Below are positions 11,919 through 21,472 of a stretch of DNA of 64,000 nt, in pieces. This DNA comes from Roridomyces roridus (lineage: Eukaryota; Basidiomycota; Agaricomycetes; Agaricales; Mycenaceae): positions 992,001 to 1,056,000 of the forward strand of contig JARKIF010000011.1 of assembly GCA_029378245.1 (NCBI GenBank), in the 5' to 3' direction. The position numbers and the translations under genes were made by a program. Positions within the stretch are counted from its first letter, which is position 1. Each line of letters starts with the position of its first letter. The notes beneath the pieces are model-generated. The model saw only the letters and a list, made by a program, of their open reading frames with translations, ran no database searches and was not told where the DNA came from.

Positions 11919-13359
11919 TGGGCTTTTTTTTTTTTGGCGAGCACGCCCAGGCGATGTAGTAAGTAGAATTAGCATACACGATCGCCAATGGGCAATCAGA
12001 GCTCTCGGGCATCTCGGGCGGAACCATCTGATAAGCTGACTACGATCTTTTTCAAGCGTATTCAGGGTTTGGCTGCTGACCTTGTACAACCGAAACTCTG
12101 TTGAACGAATGTTGAAGAAAAGGAAAGGAAAGTTTCGTTTGGTGCTGTCGCAATTCCCTGCACGCATCCTCAACAGATGAGCAGGCGCCCTATGAGTCCG
12201 ACGGCCGAGACGTAACGCACGCTCGGAGAAACGGCATCCCTTTTTTTTGCGTACTCAGGCAGACTCAGTCTTGACTCAAATTCACCCAAAATTCACATGA
12301 GAAGGAATGGCCGACAAAACCGGAGTCGGAATGATTCCGAATCACTACGGCTCGGCTAACTTGATGACTCATCGCGCCGCTTCTTTCTTCCTTGAAGAGC
12401 CTTGAAGCTCCTTCTTTCTTTGTTCTTTCTTTCAATTTTCAAACGACCTCGATGCTCGAAACTTGCGGTGTTTTGGAAAAATAACATTGGATCAGGATTG
12501 CAAGAAAGAATGCCCAGGAGTTGCGCAGGAGAGAACTCGAGTCATGTAATCAGGGGATTGACCCATCAAATGCTGATGGCCGTCGGCCGACGAGACTCTT
12601 CTGCCTTCCACCATCATCTTCCGAGACCAAACGTTTAACGAGGCCTTTCTTACGAGTTTGGGTCTTGTTCTCTCAGCAAGCGTCGCGTAATCCCGAGCCT
12701 CCGATGAAGACTCAAGAGAAGGGCACAGCGTGACGATAGTCCAAGAACTTGCTTCCGGCGAATCAGTGGCAGCGAAAGGGAGACGGGTCGTTCTTGACAC
12801 TCAAGCGCTTGTTCTTTCCACGCAAGCTGTCCACTCTTTGGTCTGTTTCTGAGACTCCCCAGGTCAATCTATCATTCCATCCGTCCGCCACAATATCCCC
12901 TTTCCTGGCTCAATACGCCGTGGCATTCCGCGTGCACAGTCAGGCTTCTGGAGTTGTTTGAATGTTTTTGGCTCTCAGCTACCGCGTTCTCTCCGCTCTC
13001 TGGGGACATGCGCAAAGTCTAGACCGGGGACCCCGCTTCTGCCTGCCTGACTCTCCAAGTCATCTCACACTCGTTCCTGGCTAGAGATCACTATTTCTTC
13101 TGCCTTGAACCTTGTGGACTGTGTTCTGCAATGACTCTCTGCGCAGCCTGGTTCTAAGCTGCCTGTCTGATGATCACTGGTCAGACCGGCGGCTTTTCTG
13201 GCCTCTTCGGTCTAACTCCGATCAAACACAGCCTATTCATGGCACCAGCGACACGCCCTCGGGGTCAGCGGGACCATATCTATCGGGGGTGCCTGACACC
13301 CTAGATTAGCGCTTCTTTCTCCTTCGCCCACATTCGACCCCGCTCACTCTTTGAAGTTT
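11919..13359. other. Intergenic, nothing recognised
   Basis: Contains A- and T-runs (T-runs near 11928 and 12241) and a short palindromic stretch around 12326-12340. No coding sequence is supported. 13290-13359 is the pyrimidine-rich leader of the next gene. Confidence 0.3.
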
Positions 13360-15143
13360 ATGACCACCCGCCGCATCTCCTGGCGGCCGCCCTCGCAGCT
13401 CCTATGGATCCTCCCTGCGCTCATCCCAGCCGCCGCGGAGCCTCTCGACGGACGCTCGGAGCAGACTCAAGCCCTATGTGGCGCCGATTTCAATTGGATG
13501 ACGAATTCACAGAACCTTAGCCCGTGCTACCTTTCAGCCGCCGTCTGGGGATCTTGTTTTACTGGCAGTGAGGACCAATCACTTGCACCTCCGCCGACCA
13601 TTCTCATTTTCCATGAAGATTGGAACGTTCCTGCATTGACGAGTGGGCAGCAGTATGACAATCCTAATGCCACGACGGCGAACGTATGCTCTTGGTCTGG
13701 TATCTCGGCAAGACATGAGATCTAGTGCTAATGAAATGGCCTGCACAGTTCTTGGGCAGCATACAATCTCCTCAGTGCTTGTACTGCTTGCCAGGGGGTC
13801 TCCGGATCGGTACAAAAGTGCGCTATTCTCCGATCTTGTTCGGCCACTGCTAATCCCTCAACAGTTGGGCTGCGTACATGGGCGATTGCGGTGGCTTTTT
13901 GACCGCCGCGTAAGTCTTGGACGAGTGTTATTCTCAAGATTGACTGCACGTCTTGTCGCAGGTATTTCCCGGCGAATGTCACCTTGCCATCGCAGACGGC
14001 TATACCCTATTGGGCTACCACTGACCGTGCGGCTCTCGTTTGCGTTGTGTTTCATGACGATGGCTAATGTGCTGTGCAGCAACGCTTTGGAACGATGCAC
14101 ACTTTGACACGGCGCAAGCGCAGGCCCTGGCACAGCAAGGTGTGTGTACAATGCATAATTCGAAAGCCTGAGGTTGGCCTGAGGACTGAATCCCGACGCA
14201 AGGCAAGCCGGATGTTATACAAGGTCAAACACCTCCTCAAACACCTCCGATCGGTCATAGGAGCAAGACCCCCATCGGCGCTATCGTTGGTGGCGTCGGC
14301 GGCGGCATTGCTGTCTTGGTAATAGGCGGAATACTCGGGTGGCAACTGCTCCGCAAGCAAAGTCCGAAGTCCGGGGTCCAAGAGCTTGACCCCGCCGGGG
14401 CACATCCTTACATGATGCCTTCCATACTCCCAGCACACGCACGCTCCCTGTCGGATCTGTCGGCCAAATCGACGATGAATCAAGGAATAGGTTCATTATC
14501 TGTCATTACCTCGCAACGCCCCGGCACGATCTACACCACAGGCACGGCGCATACTCATACTGGCAGTGTTCACTCGCTATCCTATGCTGCCTCGGGCCAG
14601 ATGTCCCCCATGCGTGTTGTGTCACCACCCCCTGCGTTACATCTCCAACCCACCCACGAAGGGCAAGAGCTACGCGTCGAACCGTTCGACATCCACACGT
14701 CACGCCCGCCACTGGTGACGCGCAAGACTTCGGAGACGACTATAACGGCACATAGCGGGAGTTACGGCCACGAAACAATCACGGGTGGCCCTGGGCCGAC
14801 GACGCCCATTGCTGGTCCGGGAGAAATCGGCCACCGGGAAAGGCTCAATCCGCCTGCCTACAGCCCTTACGCTTCCCCTGCGACCTCGCCCGAGCCTACC
14901 GAGCAAGTGTTTCACGGCGTTCCACCCAGCCCGACACGGCCGCCGCTAGGTCATCGAACGCACCCCGAGAAGGCCTCGGTTGATTCGCAGCAGTCGTGGT
15001 CTGATGCTACGACGAGTCAAGGGCACGGTCGAGGTCGTAGCGATGGGAGTACCGCTGCGATTGACGAGGTTGTTGGGCGGATGGGGCTGCCGCTCGGGGC
15101 CGGGTCACCTCAGAACTATACCGAAAGCGTCGACGCAAGTTGA
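13360..15143 (+). CDS. Secreted/type I single-pass surface protein
   Basis: ATG 13360 starts MTTRRISWRPP and then LLWILPALIPAAAEPLDG, a signal peptide. The ectodomain is spread over about six small exons (13360 to ~14250): FNWMTNSQNLSPCYLSAAVW, NVCSCSWAAYNLLSACTAC and YFPANVTLPSQTAIPYWATT. This cysteine-containing pattern is common in a repeated Agaricomycete family of cell-surface proteins of unknown role. The last exon has GAIVGGVGGGIAVLVIGGIL, a Gly-rich membrane helix, then ~250 residues of Ser/Pro/Thr-rich cytoplasmic tail ending at TGA 15141-15143. The architecture resembles fungal wall-sensor-like proteins (signal peptide, ectodomain, single helix, tail), but that role is inference. 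One exon junction near 13790-13860 could not be fixed with certainty. Confidence 0.75.
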
Positions 15144-15239
15144 GGATTCTTCTTCCTTCGTTGCCACCTCTTCGTTGTAAATCATATTCTCTCCATTACC
15201 ATGTGCCATACCATGGCACGACCATGCAGATGTATGATA

Positions 15240-15575
15240 TGGGTGAAACATGCGGAGCGGATGCTTGGGTACGGGATCAAGATTACTGATGCCCAAGGAG
15301 TTCATTGGCGCCCGAGGTTGAAGTGAAGAGTTCTCGGCGATCAGATTGAGCTCGAGTTTGGGTTTTGACTGATTGGACGCAATGTTTCTTGCAGCGACTG
15401 GAGATTCCAATCCGTGGGTGAGCGTTGGCCCCGTAACACGAAAAGAAGTAGGAGAGTAGTGGCACTGCATTCTGTACTTGACCAATATTGAATTCACGAC
15501 GCCGCTGCGTCACCCACACCCACACAGTTGAACTTCCGGAATTGCAGATTTCGAACAGTCTTTGACAATGACACC
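15240..15575 (+). pseudogene. F-box gene 3' end plus 3' flank, fragment
   Basis: 15240-15330 repeats the last exon of F-box copy A (WVKHAERMLGYGIKITDAQG then WRPRLK and stop). 15331-15435 matches its 3' flank 3134-3238, and 15440-15575 matches 4512-4642. No F-box coding sequence lies upstream. The segment abuts the LINE on its right side. Confidence 0.7.
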
Positions 15576-17939
15576 GCTTACCGGTTCTGCGTTACGCTCA
15601 GACATCCCCGTCGACTATCCTATCCCTCAAGTCATAGGGGACGGGAACGCCTGTACGAGATACGAGATGCAAACCAGCGCATGTTAATGGATGCGCCTAC
15701 ACCCGCGGCGTTCTGGAGAGCAATCAAACGGTTATCAGCTCCGGCGCCAATATCAGCAGCCGTTACAGCCGAAAGCCTTCGAGACGTCTTTGAGAAACGA
15801 CTCAATCCCCCTGCTATCCTCCCTGAGGCATTCGACGCACCGCAGCATATAATGAATCGCATTCTCGCCAGCCAAATCCCCGAGTCCACTACGGACACCT
15901 CGGCAGAAGGGTTCTTTTCGAAACTTTGGACGGTGCAAGATATGGCATGGGTGAAAACTCAAATTCGCAAAAAGGGAATGGACAGTGCCTCGGGAGAAGA
16001 TGCAATTCTATATTCCGAAATTCTCGAAATTCCCAACGAGGCCCTGGTTGAGTTATGCAACGAGTGTATCAAGCGCAAAGACGGTCCATCAACGTGGTTC
16101 AAGTCGATCGTAATTGCACTACTAAAGGCGGGGAAGCTCAAGACGGACCCCAACAGCTACAGGCTAATTGCGCTGGAAAGTTGTATCTTGAAGATCCTAA
16201 CGCTGCTCATACACAAACGCATCACGGACTGGGCTACCTCTCGAGGACTTATTCCTGACTTCCAAAACGGCTTTCGAGAAGGGTACCGAACGAATAACAA
16301 CCCCTTCATCTTACGCTGTATCAAGGAATGGGCTCGAGCACACGGCTGCACCCTCTATGTTGCGGCGGTAGATGCAACAAACGCCTTCCCGTCTACGGAT
16401 CACCCGACGCTGTGGCTGAAGCTCGTGCGCATGGGAATGGGAGGAGCAATATTCGATTGGCTGCGCATGCTTTATACAAGGATGGAGTACTTCGTTCGAC
16501 ACGGGGACCAAGATTCTGAGAAATTTAAGGCCTTAATCGGGTTATTAACCGGAGATCCAGCCTCACCTGTTCTATGGAATCTCTTCATGGCCGACATAAC
16601 CCTTCTCAATGATCCCGACGACCCAGTCCTATCCGGCTTCAGAATGGCACTACTTGCGCAAGCGGATGATGTTCTACTCATCTCCCTAAGTGCTCGTGGC
16701 CTCCAGCGCAGACTCAACGAATTCGCGGCGTGGTGTTCGAAGAATTTCATTCTTGTCAACATGGTCAAGACAGTAATAATAATCTTCGGACCTTCACCCA
16801 ACGGCCTCCAGTTCCAATTAGGTGCAAATCAACTCAGCATCGTAGACGAAGAGAAATATGTTGGCCTCAATATCAGGTCGGACACGCGAAACATGTTTGC
16901 CGCACACTACAAATCGAAAGCAAGTACCGCGAGATTCTGCGTGCATAGAATAATGGGAATTGAGGACTCGGCTGGTCGATTAAGCCCGAAGCAGTTCAAC
17001 AGTCTCCTCATGGGTCAAGTGGATCCTTACCTCGTCCATGGCTGCGAAGTATCACCGGACAGTGAAGATGCCCATGTGAAGGAAATATGCGCGATACAGG
17101 TTGGCTTTTTGCGACAGTCACTCAATGTCCATTCCCACTCTACTGTCGTGGGTCTCTTCACGGAAACCGGGATCATGCCCCTTCGAATTCGACGTTTTCT
17201 GCTCTTGCTCGGATTCTTGAAATACCTTCTGTCCTTGAAACTTCCCCACTTGGCTCGCGCAGCGCTGGACAGCTCCATCGAATTAGCAGCAAAAGGGAAG
17301 AAGTCTTGGGTTGGAGATGTTCTCACAGCAGCAAGAAAATTACCATTCGAGTGCCCGGCACTAGAGTTCTCCACCATCTCTGAGGGGAGCGTGGAGATCT
17401 TCCGCAAAGATGTCGAAAAGAATGCACTTCAATGGTTGCAGATGCAGGTCGACGCAAGTGATAAACTTTATCTATTGCACGGACGACGTGAACCTCAAAA
17501 GGACCAGCCGCCAGCCCTCAAAACCTTATTCTTGAGGCATTATCTGTTCATGGTGAAGACACAGAAGCATAGAGAGGCACTCACATCTATCCTGCTTTCA
17601 ACTCATCGTCTTGCCTTGGAACTCTGGCGGTACAACGACCACGCACATGCACCAGTCCCGCGAAACGAACGCGTCTGCCGCTTCTGCCACACAAGTGTTG
17701 AAAGCCCAGAGCATGCATTGATTGACTGTCGAGGATCTACGGCAGTCGTTCAATTGCGAGCTACGTTCCTGGAAAAATTATTCAACACTGTGCCAAAGCT
17801 GCAAAGGAAAATGGATGAACTTGACAGTGTCGAGTTCTTGAAAGCCATGATCTATGAACGCGCGACAATTATACTGGTAGCCAAGTATGTGCATGAGGTC
17901 CTCGAGGAATTCTACACTGTCCCTCACCCTCGCCCATAA
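15576..17939 (+). CDS. LINE ORF2-type reverse transcriptase, N-terminally truncated
   Basis: An open frame of ~790 residues without interruption. Order: linker with ERLYEIRDANQR and AFWRAIKRL; fingers YRLIALESCILKILT and IPDFQNGFREGYRT; catalytic VAAVDATNAFPSTDHP; LTGDPASPVLWNLF; the palm motif LLAQADDVLLIS (ADD in place of YADD); and thumb region EKYVGLNIRSD. Near residue 700 is a zinc-binding motif CRFCHTSVESPEHALIDC, the C-terminal CCHC-like knuckle of many fungal LINEs. The stop is TAA 17937-17939. The frame would support reverse transcription, but without the endonuclease the copy is not autonomous. A YADD to QADD change is usual in this fungal group as far as I recall; I am not certain. 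The start used by the intact parent is upstream and lost. Confidence 0.8.
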   Translation, partial: AYRFCVTLRHPRRLSYPSSHRGRERLYEIRDANQRMLMDAPTPAAFWRAIKRLSAPAPISAAVTAESLRDVFEKRLNPPAILPEAFDAPQHIMNRILASQIPESTTDTSAEGFFSKLWTVQDMAWVKTQIRKKGMDSASGEDAILYSEILEIPNEALVELCNECIKRKDGPSTWFKSIVIALLKAGKLKTDPNSYRLIALESCILKILTLLIHKRITDWATSRGLIPDFQNGFREGYRTNNNPFILRCIKEWARAHGCTLYVAAVDATNAFPSTDHPTLWLKLVRMGMGGAIFDWLRMLYTRMEYFVRHGDQDSEKFKALIGLLTGDPASPVLWNLFMADITLLNDPDDPVLSGFRMALLAQADDVLLISLSARGLQRRLNEFAAWCSKNFILVNMVKTVIIIFGPSPNGLQFQLGANQLSIVDEEKYVGLNIRSDTRNMFAAHYKSKASTARFCVHRIMGIEDSAGRLSPKQFNSLLMGQVDPYLVHGCEVSPDSEDAHVKEICAIQVGFLRQSLNVHSHSTVVGLFTETGIMPLRIRRFLLLLGFLKYLLSLKLPHLARAALDSSIELAAKGKKSWVGDVLTAARKLPFECPALEFSTISEGSVEIFRKDVEKNALQWLQMQVDASDKLYLLHGRREPQKDQPPALKTLFLRHYLFMVKTQKHREALTSILLSTHRLALELWRYNDHAHAPVPRNERVCRFCHTSVESPEHALIDCRGSTAVVQLRATFLEKLFNTVPKLQRKMDELDSVEFLKAMIYERATIILVAKYVHEVLEEFYTVPHPRP

Positions 17940-18181
17940 AGTTTATCCCTTGTTCATTCGAAGATGCGCTGACTCTGGCACATGATTGCCTTTTTTCGTG
18001 GTCTAGGTTTTATCGTGGGGCATGGGTCTTCTCATGGGGTCGGCGCGTAGGGCTTAGAGTACGGAGGGAGGTCCTGGGGCGAAGGTGTATTTCACTTGCT
18101 TTGTACACCGGGATAATCCCAGGAAACCGGCGTTCGATAAGCGGACCGTGCCGTGTAATATATCCTATCCTATCCTATCCA
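15576..18181 (+). mobile_element. 5'-truncated non-LTR retrotransposon (LINE)
   Basis: The element carries one long reverse transcriptase frame, a ~240-bp 3' UTR and a terminal simple repeat (TATCC x3-4 at about 18158-18181) in place of a poly(A) tail. The left end coincides with the end of the duplicated F-box flank, suggesting 5' truncation during target-primed insertion. No apurinic-like endonuclease domain is visible upstream. A target duplication is not clear; AATG occurs near both ends (about 15566 and 18182) but is too short to trust. Confidence 0.75.
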
Positions 18182-18351
18182 ATGTTGCCTGATGCCCTCC
18201 CTTGTTTGATCTGACTATATATTGTTGAATTACTACATGCTTTATGGGTTCTGGTCCGTACCCGCGCAAGACACATTGCACCTGCCACTCCAGGAAATGA
18301 TCCATCCAAAAGGTCGAAACCCAGTCTTTCATCCGCGAGACCTCGAATACT

Positions 18352-20748
18352 TCACTTCAACCTGGGGCGCCAGTGAACCCCTTGCGCATCAGTAACCTTG
18401 ATTCCAAACTCAAGCATCCGCTCCGCGTGTTTTACCCATCCACTCTGCGAGATGGCACGTCTATCACGATCGAGGAAGTTGAAACTCGATTACGTCCAGT
18501 CCGACTGCTGTAATCAACTACGTACGGGTTGGGTTCAGGCCATTTGCACTGCGGTGATTGGATTTCGCGGAGAGCAGGGATGTTTGTAAACTTCAGTTTG
18601 GAGACTAGCCCGTGGAATACGACGTTCCACTCCCCATCTTCGTTGGCCTTGGCGACTCTGTGCATATAGGAATATCGCCGGCGAGACGGAATAGTGAGGC
18701 AGAATACGAACTGTGGAGATTTATCCAACCCGATCTTCACCAGCGATTCATGGTTCTGCAGGTCATCAAAGGTTTGTGTATATGTCTCGTACGATTCCGT
18801 CTGCGTCCCCTCAATGTTTGAGCCAAATCTGATTCTGAAACAAGATGAGGATGAAACGCACGAAGCTCAGGGTCCGGGGGGAGCTTCCGAGCCTGATGTT
18901 GAGAGTGCGTAGATTCGGGCACACGAGGAGCGTGTTGGAAAAGTGTGGACAATGCATATCGAGCTGTTGGATTTTGTTTCCATGTTTCTCGAGGAACGTG
19001 TAATATTCCGCTTCCTCTTTGGTGGAGGATTGGGATGGGAGTATAACGTCACGGATGTCGGGAAGGCTGCGAGATTGTCAGATATTGGCACCGTGAATAA
19101 TGCAGTTACGAACTCCATGGATGTCAACGCAGTAATAAAGCCCTCTGCACGGTGATCTGCTAGTTCAATGGACACCAACGAAGGCAAGCCTCCGGAAACG
19201 TTCCTGCGGGGTGGAAAGGAAATATTCGGACAATTCCACTTGAGTTTGCGTAAAGCCGTGAAATAGCAAAAGACGACGGTGTCTGGAACACTTGACGTGC
19301 CCTTGATGACGTGGACATGCAACTCCACGACAGAGGCGCCGGGGGTTTTTGCGAGTGTGTTGAAGACTCCCCAATCCATGTTTATTGCGTGATCCGTGCC
19401 CAGATGCGTGAGATGAGGAGTATGGGAGAAGAGTGGGGGAAACTCGCTAGAAATAGTACGCGAATGGGACTGGGAGGTTATTTGACGTAGATGAAGGCCC
19501 AGGGCAGGTTCTGTACAAATTTTATCGCAAAGGAGAAGCGTATTTGGGTAGTTCAGATCTGGCCACCGGAATAGAGATGGTAGACCGACTCTCTACAGTG
19601 CGGTGAGTATTGACGGAACTATTATAACGAAGGGAGACGCACATAAAAGGCTTTTGAGACCAATAGGTATTGCAGTCTTCGGAAGTTGGGACTCCGTTCC
19701 CTCCGCTGAACAGATTTCCGGCCGGCCGGTTTGACGGTAGTGGACACCTCAGAGCCCAGGGCGAAGAACAGAACCCGAGCCCAAATGACATCCACGGTGG
19801 CTTGAGACGCAAATTGCAGGGGTCTGAATGTTGCATTGACCGGGAGATCCACGGTCGCAGAGGGGACGTCCCAACTTTGTGACAAATTTTACTCCAGTTC
19901 AAGATGGGAGAGCTCTGCTTACCGGGGATCGACGATACGCAATTTATGTCGATTCTCCGAGCACCAAGGATGAGAAAGCATTTTTTGCGCAGCATCGGGA
20001 GATATCGCGGCTCGAAGTTCCACCACCTGAATGGATGGTATGGACACCATAGTGCGGGCGTGAGACGGAATTCTGTTCTGGTAAGTCGGGAACGAGACGG
20101 TCGTAACGCTGGAGGCCGATGCCATGTGTTGAACGAAGGCACGTCGCTCATCGAAACGGTATGGCACCACCAATGTAGTCTGTTCTTCGGATCAGACCAA
20201 AGACGCTCAGAGGAAACGGCCACGCACCAGTTTGCTCCACTTGTCGACAAGACTCTCTAGCGTCGCTACCACTTGCTTCACCTGCTTGTTCTGCAAGGCG
20301 CGACCCGGGTTATCTCCAATAATGAGACGCCGTGGATTGATAGAGGCAAGCCGGAGACGAGCCCTGAGGGTGATTCGGATCCATGGATATTCAGGGAGAT
20401 GAAAATATCAGTGATCTTTGGTGCCCTTTGAAGGATAACGTGCATGCTCGACCCGAACCCACCCTCGACGCGCAGTTTGCGGATGAAGCTCCCTAGCTCA
20501 GGGTGCTCCATCAGAGTCAAGTAGAGGGCTTTGGCTTGGGCAGTGGAGCGAAGAACGACCACATTGTACAGCAGCGGAGTGGCCACACGGAGCCACGCTT
20601 TGCAGACGAGGAGAATCGAGGATGTGGACTCGGTACAAGTCGCGAAGACGCTTTTATCGGTGGATGTATCTGCGAATTGTTTGTCTGGGACGCAAAGAGC
20701 AGGTGTGAGTATCTCAGAGATGATTTCGTCGGGGAAATGAGGGGCCAT
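18352..20748 (-). pseudogene. F-box/LRR-like protein, copy B, frameshifted
   Basis: Inverted counterpart of the copy at 739-3133 with the same seven exons. It starts at ATG 20748-20746 (MAPHFPDEI) and ends at stop 18354-18352 (WRPRLK). Exon 1 is nearly identical to copy A, about 96% at protein level by eye over ~150 residues; later exons are only ~70% alike. One base is missing in exon 1 at about 20341-20343 (CCTCTATCAA against CCTCTGATCAA in copy A), so the frame shifts and stops near 20278. Exons 2-7 are otherwise open, including the exon where copy A is broken. The two copies are therefore disabled by different single-base changes. Confidence 0.75.
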
Positions 20749-20895
20749 TGTCGTGGCTTGGAGGAAAGGTCGTCGCCTTATGTAAGCTTGTGACATCGGC
20801 TGTTCGGCGATCCAAGTTGGGATCATCGGCATCCCACGGCGTTGCACCGACTTGGTAAAAGGTAAGTACATACATTGTAAGAGACTCTTCCCGTT

Positions 20896-21186
20896 CGTCA
20901 GAAACTGGCCAACCGGCCAAGTTCCTCAGCTGCCTCCCCAGCATGGTCAGCTCTAAGTGCACTCGCCATCTGTACAGCATTCCTCTGCAACTCCTTCCCC
21001 TTAAATCCCCGCGCATCAGCAAAACTTCATGCTCGTCAAAACCTGGCCAACCGCCCAAGTTCTGGCCTCTCTCGACAGCCTATATCGCTCTGTAACCTCC
21101 GCGAATATACCCAAGTTCCTCGGCTGCAGCATTCCTCTGGCAAGGCCGTGCCCCTGGAATCCTCAGGCTGGATCCACGCGCATCAA
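20896..21186 (-). pseudogene. UDP-glycosyltransferase 3' end, three nested fragments
   Basis: On the minus strand 21021-20898 encodes GKELQRNA, MASALRADHAGEAAEELG and RLASF with a stop, matching the end of the gene at 1-608. A second short tail (LGRLARF-like) lies at 21061-21036. A third piece matching DARGSK...QRNAAG and AEELG lies at 21186-21110. Only the last exon's end is represented. The arrangement places UGT tail and F-box gene in the same relative order as at 541-740. Confidence 0.65.
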
Positions 21187-21472
21187 GCTATAGGACAAGA
21201 GTACAGAGAGTGATTGGAGAGCGAGTAAGATGTCGAATTCATTTAATCGTTACTGGAATCTGGATTCAACGTAATGTTTGCACTCATTGTCCTGGTCAAT
21301 GGTGACCCGAAAAAATTGACGACTTGCTCAGAACCTTGGTGAGAGCACAACTCGAATACTAGCGCCTGAAGTTCTTGCTGCGTCGTGGGTTGACCCAAGG
21401 TTGACATCAGACTGTCATGTGACAGCATGGAGCGGATCAAATTCACAAATCAGCGTCAACAATCCTGTAAAA

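Noticed and set aside
15566..18190. AATG as the LINE target-site duplication
   Set aside because: Four bases matched by chance too easily; the true 5' end of the insertion is not certain.
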